Source: Paraburkholderia domus (GTDB taxonomy: Bacteria > Pseudomonadota > Gammaproteobacteria > Burkholderiales > Burkholderiaceae). From it: 64,000 nt of DNA. Below the pieces are notes generated by a model. That model saw only the letters and a list, made by a program, of their open reading frames with translations, was not told the DNA's origin and ran no database searches. Location of the stretch: NCBI RefSeq assembly GCF_905220705.1, contig NZ_CAJNAT010000007.1, positions 124,001 through 188,000 of the forward strand, read 5' to 3'. A program made the translations under genes and the position numbers. Each line of letters opens with the position of its first letter. Within the stretch, counting starts at the first letter, position 1. Positions 42,635 through 50,684 of this stretch are shown here, piece by piece.

Positions 42635-44023
42635 ATGTCCGACACCCGCCCCGACACCCTGTTCGCGCTGAACGCGCTCTCCCCGCTCGACGGCCGTTAC
42701 GCCTCGAAAACCGAAGCCCTGCGCGAATGGCTCTCGGAAGCCGCTTTCATGCGCAATCGCGTGACGGTTGAAATCCACTGGCTGATCGCGCTCTCGCACG
42801 CCGGTTTCGCCGAAGTACCGCGCTTTTCCGAAGCGTCCGAGCAATTCCTGCTGCAACTGGCCGAGCGCTTCACCGCGCACGACGCCGCGCGCATCAAGGA
42901 CATCGAACGCGTGACGAATCACGACGTGAAAGCGGTCGAGTACTGGCTGAAGGAATCGGTCAAGGGTCAGGAAGAACTGGAGCGCGCGAGCGAGTTCATT
43001 CACTTCGCCTGCACGTCTGAGGACATCAACAACACGTCGCACGGCCTGATGCTCGCCGGCGCGCGTGAACACGTGATTCTGCCGGCGCTGCGCTCGGTAC
43101 ATCAGCGTCTAGTCGCGCTCGCTCATGCCCACGCCGAACAGCCGATGCTGTCGCGCACGCACGGCCAGCCGGCCAGCCCGACCACGCTCGGCAAGGAAAT
43201 CGCCAACGTCGCCGCGCGTCTGGAACGCGCGATCGACCGCATCGCGAAGGTCGAACTGCTGGGCAAGATGAACGGCGCGGTCGGCAACTTCAACGCGCAC
43301 CTGTCCGCGTATCCGGAATTCGACTGGGAAGCGTTCTCGCGCGAAGTGGTCGAACAGCGTCTGAAGCTCACGTTCAATCCGTACACGATCCAGATCGAGC
43401 CGCACGACTACATGGCCGAACTGTTCGACGCCGTGTCGCGCGCCAACACGATCCTGCTGGATCTGGACCGCGACGTGTGGGGCTACATCTCGGTCGGCTA
43501 CTTCAAGCAGCGTACGAAGGCCGGCGAAATCGGTTCGTCGACGATGCCGCACAAGGTCAACCCGATCGACTTCGAAAACTCCGAAGGCAATCTCGGTCTG
43601 GCCAATGCAACGCTGCGCCACCTCGCTGACAAGCTGCCGATTTCGCGCTGGCAGCGCGATCTGACCGACTCAACGGTGTTGCGCAATATCGGCGTCGCGT
43701 TCGGCTACTCGCTGCTTGCGTACGACTCGCTGATCCGCGGTCTGGACAAGCTCGAAGTGAATGCACAGCGCCTGAACGAAGACCTCGACAACTGCTGGGA
43801 AGTGCTGGCCGAGCCGGTGCAAACGGTCATGCGCCGTTACGGCATCGAGAACCCGTACGAGCAGTTGAAGGAACTGACGCGCGGCAAGGGCATCACGCGT
43901 GAAGCGCTGCAAATGTTCGTGAGCGGTCTGGCGATTCCGCAAGATGCGAAGGATCGTTTGCTCGCCATGACGCCGGGTTCGTATATCGGCAAGGCGGTCG
44001 AACTGGCTAAGCGGATCGCTTAA
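42635..44023 (+). CDS. purB: Adenylosuccinate lyase
   Basis: Fumarase-superfamily lyase acting twice in purine synthesis (SAICAR to AICAR, adenylosuccinate to AMP). It has 462 residues. LSRTHGQPASPTTLG carries the catalytic His, SSTMPHKVNPIDFENSEGN the signature flexible loop with Ser, and TSEDINNTSHG the third conserved region. It is of the E. coli type with extended C-terminus. It is monocistronic with a terminator shared with gntK. Confidence 0.97.
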   Translation: MSDTRPDTLFALNALSPLDGRYASKTEALREWLSEAAFMRNRVTVEIHWLIALSHAGFAEVPRFSEASEQFLLQLAERFTAHDAARIKDIERVTNHDVKAVEYWLKESVKGQEELERASEFIHFACTSEDINNTSHGLMLAGAREHVILPALRSVHQRLVALAHAHAEQPMLSRTHGQPASPTTLGKEIANVAARLERAIDRIAKVELLGKMNGAVGNFNAHLSAYPEFDWEAFSREVVEQRLKLTFNPYTIQIEPHDYMAELFDAVSRANTILLDLDRDVWGYISVGYFKQRTKAGEIGSSTMPHKVNPIDFENSEGNLGLANATLRHLADKLPISRWQRDLTDSTVLRNIGVAFGYSLLAYDSLIRGLDKLEVNAQRLNEDLDNCWEVLAEPVQTVMRRYGIENPYEQLKELTRGKGITREALQMFVSGLAIPQDAKDRLLAMTPGSYIGKAVELAKRIA

Positions 44024-44054
44024 CGCTCGCTGATTGCCTCGCTGGCTTCAGGTA

Positions 44055-44090
44055 TGAAAAAGGCGCTCACAAACGTGAGCGCCTTTTTTC
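44055..44090. terminator. Bidirectional terminator, purB / gntK
   Basis: AAAAAGGCGCTCAC (44057-44070), AAAC loop, GTGAGCGCCTTTTT (44075-44088), between convergent genes. Confidence 0.92.
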
Positions 44091-44114
44091 ATTCTCAACG
44101 CGTGAGCCAGGAAC

Positions 44115-44618
44115 TCACCGCAGCGTCATCTGCTTCAACACCTCGTCGACGATTTCTTCCGGCGACAGTTCGATGCTCACCGTGATCGCCTCGTCCGGAC
44201 CCGGCTCTTCGAGCGTATCGAGCTGGCTTTGCAGCAGCGATGGATCGAAGAAGTGACCGGTGCGCGTGGTCAGCCGCCCGCGTAGCACTTCGAAGGAACC
44301 CTTCAGATAGACGAAGCACACGTCCTTGTCAGCGCTGCTGCCGCCACGCAGAACATCACGGTACGAACGCTTCAGCGACGAACACGTGAACACCGCCTTC
44401 TCACCCGCCCGCTGCTTCTCTTCGATCGCAGCACGGATGGTTTGCAGCCACGGCCAACGGTCTTCGTCGGTAAGCGGAATGCCGTGGTGCATTTTCTCCT
44501 TGTTGGCAGCACTGTGAAATGCGTCGCCGTCGGTGAATGCGCAGTGCAGGCGTTCCGCCAGCATTTCGCCAATCCTCGTTTTGCCGGCGCCCGACACGCC
44601 CATTGCGATCAGAATCAT
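44115..44618 (-). CDS. gntK: Gluconokinase
   Basis: ATP-dependent phosphorylation of D-gluconate to 6-phosphogluconate, 167 residues. The P-loop is GVSGAGKT at 7-14, FTDGDAFHSAANKEKMHHGIPLTDEDRWPWL is the gluconate-kinase signature, and CSSLKRSYRDVLR follows. The ATG at 44618 has an AAGGAG Shine-Dalgarno that overlaps the gntP stop (10-base gap), so gntP and gntK are cotranscribed. The product feeds Edd next door. Confidence 0.95.
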   Translation of the reverse strand: MILIAMGVSGAGKTRIGEMLAERLHCAFTDGDAFHSAANKEKMHHGIPLTDEDRWPWLQTIRAAIEEKQRAGEKAVFTCSSLKRSYRDVLRGGSSADKDVCFVYLKGSFEVLRGRLTTRTGHFFDPSLLQSQLDTLEEPGPDEAITVSIELSPEEIVDEVLKQMTLR

Positions 44619-44628
44619 CAAAAACTCC

Positions 44629-46014
44629 TTACACGACCGTCGCGAGCGCGAAAGTCAAACCCAAGCCCATCAGCGAGATGATGGTTTCGAGGAGCGACCA
44701 TGTCTTGAAGGTCTGCCCCACCGTCATACCGAAGTATTCCTTGATCAGCCAGAAACCGCCGTCGTTGACGTGCGAGAAAATCAGCGAGCCCGAACCGGTG
44801 GCGAGCACCAGCAATTCCGGCGTGACCTGCACGCCGCTAGCCGCTGTGATTGGCGCGACGATGCCGCAGGCGGTGGTCATGGCGACCGTCGCCGAACCCG
44901 TTGCCAAACGAATCAGCGCGGCTACCAGCCAGCCGAACAGCAGAGGTGACAGGTGCATGGCCGTCGCGACGGCGACGATTTCCTTCGAAATGCCGCTATC
45001 CATCAATACGCGCCCGAAACCACCGCCCGCGCCAACGATCAGCGTGATGCCCGCGATCGGTGCGAGACATTCGCCACAGAACTTCTGGATCTGCTCACGC
45101 GTGAAGCCGCGGCTCGCACCAAAGGTCCAGAAGCTGACCAGCACGGCGATCAACAATGCCACGTCCGAATTGCCGACAAAATGCAGCAGATCGTTCGGCA
45201 AGGTCTTCGGCGTGGAGACGAGGTCGGCCCAACTGCCGATCAGCATCAGAATCACAGGCAAGAGGATCGTGAACAACGTGACACCGAAGCTCGGCAGTTC
45301 GCGCTTCGGCGCCGCGCTCTTCGCGTTATTTTGCGCATCGTCACCGTGGCCGAGGAATTGCGCGGCGAGCGGATTGTTCTCCGGTAGCTTGATATACCGG
45401 CTGATCAGCAGCGCGAACAGCGGACCGGCGACAATCGCCGTCGGCACCCCCACCATCAGCCCGTACGCAATCGTCTTGCCGATGTCGGCGTGATACGCCT
45501 GCACCGCGAGCATCGCGGCCGGGTGCGGCGGAATCAAACCATGCACGACGGACAGACCCGCGACCATTGGCAAGCCGACCAGCAGCAACGATTTGTTGGT
45601 GCGCTTGGCGACGTTGAACGCAATCGGAATCAGCAGCACGAAGCCGACTTCAAAAAACACCGGCAAGCCGACGATGATCGCCACGACCATCATCGCCCAG
45701 TGAATGTTCTTCTCACCGAACTTGTCGATCAGCGTGGTCGCGATGCGCTCCGCGCCGCCCGATTCGGCCATCATTTTGCCGAGCATGGTGCCAAGGCCGA
45801 CCACGATCGCAATGTGGCCGAGCGTGTTGCCGTTGCCGGTTTCGAACGATTTGACGATCGTGCCGATCGGCATGCCGGATGCGAGACCCAGCAGCAGCGA
45901 AACGATGATCAGGACGAGGAACGGGTAAACCTTGTAGCGGGTGATCAGCAAGATCAGAAGTGCGATGGCGATCACCGCGAAGACCAGCAGCGTACTGCCG
46001 TGGACAGCTTCCAT
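44629..46014 (-). CDS. gntP: Gluconate:proton symporter, GntP family
   Basis: Inner-membrane transporter of 461 residues with about 12-14 hydrophobic segments. GLPVFFEVGFVLLIPIAF, HGLIPPHPAAMLAVQAY and SGSLIFSHVNDGGFWLIKEYFG are GntP-family signatures. The ATG at 46014 has a near-perfect AAAGGAGGAG Shine-Dalgarno; longer upstream readings are unconserved. It is first in gntP-gntK and lies close to edd-eda and hexR, forming a gluconate catabolic cluster. The ribosome binding site is complementary over 11 bases to the candidate small RNA near 31.9 kb. Confidence 0.93.
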   Translation of the reverse strand: MEAVHGSTLLVFAVIAIALLILLITRYKVYPFLVLIIVSLLLGLASGMPIGTIVKSFETGNGNTLGHIAIVVGLGTMLGKMMAESGGAERIATTLIDKFGEKNIHWAMMVVAIIVGLPVFFEVGFVLLIPIAFNVAKRTNKSLLLVGLPMVAGLSVVHGLIPPHPAAMLAVQAYHADIGKTIAYGLMVGVPTAIVAGPLFALLISRYIKLPENNPLAAQFLGHGDDAQNNAKSAAPKRELPSFGVTLFTILLPVILMLIGSWADLVSTPKTLPNDLLHFVGNSDVALLIAVLVSFWTFGASRGFTREQIQKFCGECLAPIAGITLIVGAGGGFGRVLMDSGISKEIVAVATAMHLSPLLFGWLVAALIRLATGSATVAMTTACGIVAPITAASGVQVTPELLVLATGSGSLIFSHVNDGGFWLIKEYFGMTVGQTFKTWSLLETIISLMGLGLTFALATVV

Positions 46015-46171
46015 GAAGCTCCTCCTTTGCGTTATTGATTCTAGGTGCGGAAGGCGGCTGGCGCCCTGTCTCGCAGCGGCCTGCGGCGGCCTCGAAACCC
46101 GGCCAACCGCACGGTCGCTGAATTCTACTGTTTGTCGTCGTTCAAGGCGCGCGAAACCGGCGTGCACGCCG

Positions 46172-46220
46172 AAAAAAGAGCCCCGCCGCGACAGCCTGGA
46201 AGACTGTATCGACGGGGCTC
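46172..46220 (-). terminator. Terminator of edd-eda
   Basis: On the minus strand GAGCCCCG (from + 46213-46220) and CGGGGCTC (from + 46178-46185) enclose a 27-base loop and are followed by six T residues. It separates eda from gntP, so gntPK has its own promoter in 46015-46170. Confidence 0.7.
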
Positions 46221-46266
46221 CTGATGCCGGATTCTGCTAGCCGGTTAAAAAGTGTGCCGTTTCAAC

Positions 46267-46908
46267 TCAGTGGGCAGGCGCGGCCAACTCACTGGCGGCA
46301 CGTGCGAGGCGCGTGACTTCGTCCCAGTTTTGCGCCGCGAGTGCTGCCTTCGGCGTGAGCCACGAACCGCCCACGCACACGACGTTCGGTTGTGCGAGGA
46401 AATTGATGGCGCTTTCGGCCGTGATGCCGCCCGTTGGGCAGAATTTCAGTGTCGGAAACGGGCCATAGAAGGCTTGCAGCATCGGCACGCCGCCCGCCTG
46501 TTGCGCCGGGAAAAACTTGACGATCTCGTAGCCGAGTTCGAGCGCGGCAATGATGTCGCTCGGCGTCATCACGCCCGGCAGTAGCGGCAAACCCGCATCC
46601 TGGGCGGCCTTGTGCATGTCTTTCGTCAGACCTGGCGACACGCCGAACTGCGCGCCCGCTTTCTTCGCCTGGAAACAATGCTCTGGCTTCGTGATCGTGC
46701 CGACACCGACCACAATGTCTTCGGCCAACTGACTCGCGCGTTCAATCGCTCCGAGCCCTGCAGCCGTGCGCAGCGTGATTTCGAGCACCTTCACGCCGCC
46801 GGCATGCAGCGCGCGCGAAACGTGTTCGCCCTGTTCGACCGAGTCGAACGCGAGCACCGGAATCACCGGGCCGAGGCGCACGATATCGCTTACTGTTTTC
46901 GCCGTCAT
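46267..46908 (-). CDS. eda: KDPG aldolase
   Basis: Class I aldolase that splits 2-keto-3-deoxy-6-phosphogluconate into pyruvate and glyceraldehyde 3-phosphate. It has 213 residues. The Schiff-base Lys131 is in EIVKFFPAQ, Glu43 in LEITLR is the general base, and GPFPTLKFCPTGGI binds phosphate. It starts two bases after the edd stop, so translation is coupled. Confidence 0.96.
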   Translation of the reverse strand: MTAKTVSDIVRLGPVIPVLAFDSVEQGEHVSRALHAGGVKVLEITLRTAAGLGAIERASQLAEDIVVGVGTITKPEHCFQAKKAGAQFGVSPGLTKDMHKAAQDAGLPLLPGVMTPSDIIAALELGYEIVKFFPAQQAGGVPMLQAFYGPFPTLKFCPTGGITAESAINFLAQPNVVCVGGSWLTPKAALAAQNWDEVTRLARAASELAAPAH

Positions 46909-46910
46909 AG

Positions 46911-48827
46911 TCAGACTCCTTGTTTCTGCAGCTCTTGGCTGGCTTGAGTGGTGCTTGTGTGTTTCTGGGCTTGTCCGCCGTGGTGCGCATGGCGTTCGCC
47001 GACCATCGGACCGAACACCGAGGCACCTTGCTCCGCTGGCGCGGCCGCCGCGCGGAACACGCCGAACAATTCGCGGCCGAAGCCGACTTCGTTCTCCGCC
47101 TGGTGCTGCGGCAACGCTTCCGGCCGCGCCGCCCATTCAGCTGCATCGATTTCGATGTCGAGCACGCCGGCGTCCGCATCGATCACCAGCATGTCGCCCG
47201 TGCGAACTTTACCGATCGGGCCCTGCAACAAGGCTTCCGGCGACAGGTGGATCACCGCCGGCACCTTGCCCGACGCGCCGGACATGCGTCCGTCGGTGAC
47301 CAAAGCAACGTGGAAACCTTGATCCTGCAACACACCGAGCAACGGCGTCAAACGATGCAGCTCAGGCATGCCGTTTGCGCGGGCACCCTGGAAGCGCACC
47401 ACGGCGATGAAATCGCGCTTCAACTCGCCGTTGTCAAATGCGGCCTGCACTGCTTCCTGTGAATCGAACACGATGGCCGGCGCCTTCACCTTGCGATGCT
47501 GCGCTGCAACCGCCGAAATCTTGATCACACCGCGGCCGAGTTTGCCCTGCATCAGACGCAAGCCGCCGTCCGGCTGGAACGGCTCCTTGATGCCTCGCAG
47601 TACCGCTGTGTCTTCGCTCTTTTCAGTGCCCGACACCCATTGCAGCTTGCCGTCGAGCAGCTTCGGCTCTTCCGTGTAGTGGTGGAGACCCTTGCCCGCG
47701 ACAGTGTTCACGTCTTCATGCAGCAAGCCGCCTTCCAGCAGATTACGGACCAGGAACGCGACGCCACCCGCAGCGTGGAAGTGGTTCACGTCGGCCTTGC
47801 CATTCGGGTAGATCTTGGCGAGCAGCGGCACGGCTTGCGACAGCGTGTCGAAATCGTCCCAGTCGATCACAATGCCGGCCGCACGCGCGATCGCGACCAG
47901 ATGCAACGTGTGATTGGTCGAACCACCCGTCGCCAGCAATGCGACGATGCCGTTGACGATCGCTTTCTCGTCGACCACATGGCCGATCGGCATGTAATTG
48001 CCGCGGTCCACGGTCAGATCGAGCACGCGGCGCGCGGCTTGAGCCGTCAGCGCGTCGCGCAGGGGCGTATGCGGATGCACGAACGCAGAACTCGGCAGAT
48101 GCAATCCCATCACTTCCATCAGCATCTGGTTGCTGTTCGCGGTGCCGTAGAACGTGCAGGTGCCCTGGCTGTGATACGCGGCGGCTTCCGCTTCGAGCAG
48201 CGCGTCGCGACCGCACTGGCCAGTGGCAAATAGTTGGCGCGTCTTGGCTTTGTCGTCGTTCGACAGACCGCTGCCCATCGGGCCGGCCGGCACGAAGATG
48301 GTCGGCAGATGGCCGAATTGCAACGCGCCGATCAGCAGACCCGGCACGATCTTGTCGCAGATGCCAAGGCACAGCGCCGCGTCGAACATGTTGTGCGTGA
48401 GCGCGACCGCCGTGCTCATCGCGATCACTTCGCGCGAGAACAGCGACAGTTCCATGCCTGCGTTGCCTTGCGTGACGCCGTCACACATGGCCGGTACGCC
48501 GCCCGCGAATTGCGCAACACCGCCGTTTTCACGCGCGGCTTCTTTGATGATGTCGGGGTAGTTTTTGTACGGCGCGTGCGCGGACAGCATTTCGTTATAC
48601 GACGACACGATGCCGATGTTCGGCTGACGAATCTGCTTGATGACGAGCTTGTCGTTGCCTTCGAGACCGGCGAAGCCGTGGGCCAGGTTGGCACAGGAGA
48701 GCGCGCCGCGCGCCGGGAATTTGCCCTGCGCGTGTTCGATACGGGCCAGATAAGCCTCGCGAGTGGGCTTACTGCGCTCGACCACGCGTTGCGTGACCTT
48801 CAACAATTGCGAATGCGGGGAAACCAT
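46911..48827 (-). CDS. edd: 6-phosphogluconate dehydratase
   Basis: [4Fe-4S]-dependent dehydratase of the Entner-Doudoroff pathway (6-phosphogluconate to KDPG). It has 638 residues from the ATG at 48827, with an AAGGAG Shine-Dalgarno. Cluster cysteines are expected in MCDGVTQGNAGME and LGICDKIVPG; GHVVDEKAIVNG, GGSTNHTLHL and DGRMSGASGKVPAVIHLSPE are ILVD/EDD family motifs. The C-terminus carries about 35 extra residues, partly His/Gln-rich (ERHAHHGGQAQKH). It is divergent from hexR with HexR-like sites between. Confidence 0.95.
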   Translation of the reverse strand: MVSPHSQLLKVTQRVVERSKPTREAYLARIEHAQGKFPARGALSCANLAHGFAGLEGNDKLVIKQIRQPNIGIVSSYNEMLSAHAPYKNYPDIIKEAARENGGVAQFAGGVPAMCDGVTQGNAGMELSLFSREVIAMSTAVALTHNMFDAALCLGICDKIVPGLLIGALQFGHLPTIFVPAGPMGSGLSNDDKAKTRQLFATGQCGRDALLEAEAAAYHSQGTCTFYGTANSNQMLMEVMGLHLPSSAFVHPHTPLRDALTAQAARRVLDLTVDRGNYMPIGHVVDEKAIVNGIVALLATGGSTNHTLHLVAIARAAGIVIDWDDFDTLSQAVPLLAKIYPNGKADVNHFHAAGGVAFLVRNLLEGGLLHEDVNTVAGKGLHHYTEEPKLLDGKLQWVSGTEKSEDTAVLRGIKEPFQPDGGLRLMQGKLGRGVIKISAVAAQHRKVKAPAIVFDSQEAVQAAFDNGELKRDFIAVVRFQGARANGMPELHRLTPLLGVLQDQGFHVALVTDGRMSGASGKVPAVIHLSPEALLQGPIGKVRTGDMLVIDADAGVLDIEIDAAEWAARPEALPQHQAENEVGFGRELFGVFRAAAAPAEQGASVFGPMVGERHAHHGGQAQKHTSTTQASQELQKQGV

Positions 48828-48916
48828 CGGAGCTCCTTCGTCGCTGGCGTGGGGGCGTGCGCGCACTATGCCAGGTAGGTATCGCGGGAATGTCGGATCA
48901 GTCGACGACGCAATCT

Positions 48917-48932
48917 TAGTAGAAAAACTACA
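48917..48932. promoter_or_regulatory. HexR-like operator, edd side
   Basis: TAGTAGAAAAACTACA, which on the opposite strand reads TGTAGTTTTTCTACTA. It closely resembles the TGTARTTT-centred palindrome bound by HexR in gammaproteobacteria. It is 85 bases before the edd start. Confidence 0.7.
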
Positions 48933-49049
48933 TGATCGCAATCACGACTCCTGCTGCATCGCGGCATCTTTTAAAGGCCGCATCGCCTTACTGGCTTTAC
49001 CTTGGCGACATGCGGACCAAAGCTTAGGGAATACACCTAGCGCTCGATA

Positions 49050-49065
49050 TGTAGTTTTTGTAGCT
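49050..49065. promoter_or_regulatory. HexR-like operator, hexR side
   Basis: TGTAGTTTTTGTAGCT, an imperfect second copy of the edd-side site in the same orientation as its minus-strand reading. It lies 55 bases before the hexR start, fitting autoregulation. Confidence 0.6.
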
Positions 49066-49119
49066 TTTCCAGCAATCAGATATAGTCCACGCATTCTCCA
49101 GCATAGTGCGAGTTTTCCT

Positions 49120-49965
49120 ATGATGCTGTCCCAGGTGGAAGAGATGCGCGACCAGTTGCGGCCGTCCGAACGCAAGCTGGCCGATTACGTAATCGAAGCG
49201 CCTCGCGAAGTCCTCGATCTCTCGATGACCGAGGTGGCCGCGCGGGCCGGCGTGAGCCAGCCGACCATCGCGCGGTTCTGTCATGCGCTCGGCTTTTCGG
49301 GCTTTCGCGAATTCAAGATTCGGCTGGCTCAGGGCATTGCAGCGGAAGTACCCGCCGTCTACCGTGACGTGCGGCCTGACGAGCCGGCGCCAGGTGTCGC
49401 CGCAAAGGTGCTCGACCGGACCATCGGCGCGCTGATCCAGGTGCGCAATAATCTTTCTTCGGATAGCGTGGCGGCGGCGATCGCGCTGCTGGCGCAAGCG
49501 CGGCGCATCGAGTTTTATGGCGCGGGCGGATCGGGCATTGCTGCGCTCGACGTGCAGCACAAGTTCTTTCGCCTGGGCATGCCGAGCGTTGCCTATTCGG
49601 ACCCGCACACGTTCCTGATGTCGGCGGCTTTGCTGGGCGGAGGAGACGTCGTGGTGGCGATTTCGAACACGGGCCGTACGCGCGATATTGTGGATGCGGT
49701 GAAGTCGGCGTTGGCCGCGGGCGCCAAAGTGATTGCGATCACACACGGCAATTCGCCATTAGCGCGGCTCGCGACGGTCGGCCTGTTCGCCAACGTCGAC
49801 GAAGACACGGACATCTTTTCGCCGATGACATCGCGCGTCTCGCATCTGGCGATCGGCGATATTCTGGCGGTTGGCGTGGCGCTGAGCCGCGGACCGGAGC
49901 TGGTGGAAAAAATGGCGCAGGCGAAGGAAGTGATTACTCGGCGAAGGATTGATCCGCGAACGTGA
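49120..49965 (+). CDS. hexR: RpiR-family regulator HexR
   Basis: Repressor of 281 residues (ATG at 49120, or the adjacent ATG at 49123). An N-terminal HTH_6 domain (EMRDQLRPSERKLADYVIEAP ... VSQPTIARFCHALGFSGFREFKIRLAQ) is followed by a SIS sugar-phosphate domain from about 125 (RIEFYGAGGSGIAALDVQHKFFRLG, AISNTGRTRDIVDAV). In known species it binds KDPG and controls edd, eda, zwf and others. It is divergent from edd-eda with two HexR-like boxes between. No clear Shine-Dalgarno is seen. Confidence 0.92.
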   Translation: MMLSQVEEMRDQLRPSERKLADYVIEAPREVLDLSMTEVAARAGVSQPTIARFCHALGFSGFREFKIRLAQGIAAEVPAVYRDVRPDEPAPGVAAKVLDRTIGALIQVRNNLSSDSVAAAIALLAQARRIEFYGAGGSGIAALDVQHKFFRLGMPSVAYSDPHTFLMSAALLGGGDVVVAISNTGRTRDIVDAVKSALAAGAKVIAITHGNSPLARLATVGLFANVDEDTDIFSPMTSRVSHLAIGDILAVGVALSRGPELVEKMAQAKEVITRRRIDPRT

Positions 49966-50057
49966 CGTGCCGCACGTCCTATCCGGACTGAACTTTCAAA
50001 GTTCGCATCGGCGCTACATAAAGAATCTGACGCCGACGGCCTTACTCCTCCTCATGC

Positions 50058-50096
50058 AAAAAAAGACGGGCTCCGATATAGGAGCCCATTTTTTTG
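50058..50096. terminator. Bidirectional terminator, hexR / hemJ
   Basis: GGGCTCC (50068-50074), GATATA, GGAGCCC (50081-50087), flanked by an A-run on the left and a T-run on the right, between convergent genes. Confidence 0.88.
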
Positions 50097-50139
50097 CTTT
50101 GCCACCGCGCGCAGCGGTCAGGGGGAATATTCCAATCTA

Positions 50140-50556
50140 TTAAAACGGCTTGATTACAACCAAAGCAACCGCCGCCAGCATTCCCAGCACCGGCAGTTCA
50201 TTGAACATCCGATACCACTTATCCGAGCGACGGTTCTCGCCTCGCTCGAAGGTCCGCAGCAGCACGCCACAATACGCGTGATAGATGATCAGCAACACCA
50301 CCACGCCGACCTTCGCGTGAATCCAGCCCTGCCCGCGCCCTATACCCACGGCCAGCCAAAGCCACAGCCCGCAAGCGAGCGCCGGCACCGCGATGAACGT
50401 CATGAAGCGAAACAGCTTGCGCGCCATCGTTAAAAGACGGGCCGTCGCGGCGGGCTCCGTTTCCATCGCCAGATTGACGAAGATGCGCGGCAGATAGAAC
50501 AGGCCGGCGAACCAAGAGGCAATCAGAACGATGTGAAACGTTTTTACCCAAAGCAT
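50140..50556 (-). CDS. hemJ: Protoporphyrinogen IX oxidase HemJ
   Basis: Small integral-membrane protein of 138 residues with four hydrophobic helices, of the HemJ/UPF0093 family that oxidises protoporphyrinogen IX in bacteria lacking HemG and HemY. From the ATG at 50556 the N-terminus is MLWVKTFHIVLIASWFAGLFYLPRIF, with the conserved His8; GWIHAKVGVVVLLIIYHAYCG carries the conserved Lys region. A frame extension of 13 basic residues upstream is possible. It is the last gene of the long minus-strand run. Confidence 0.88.
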   Translation of the reverse strand: MLWVKTFHIVLIASWFAGLFYLPRIFVNLAMETEPAATARLLTMARKLFRFMTFIAVPALACGLWLWLAVGIGRGQGWIHAKVGVVVLLIIYHAYCGVLLRTFERGENRRSDKWYRMFNELPVLGMLAAVALVVIKPF

Positions 50557-50684
50557 CAGCAGTCCTTTTGCGACTTGTTGGCGTTTCTTGCGCATTGCGC
50601 AAAGCAGGTGGCGCCCCGCCGCGCTAACGACGCATGCAGGCCCTCAGCGGATTCGCGCCAATTCACTACGATGTGGCGGTGGCC

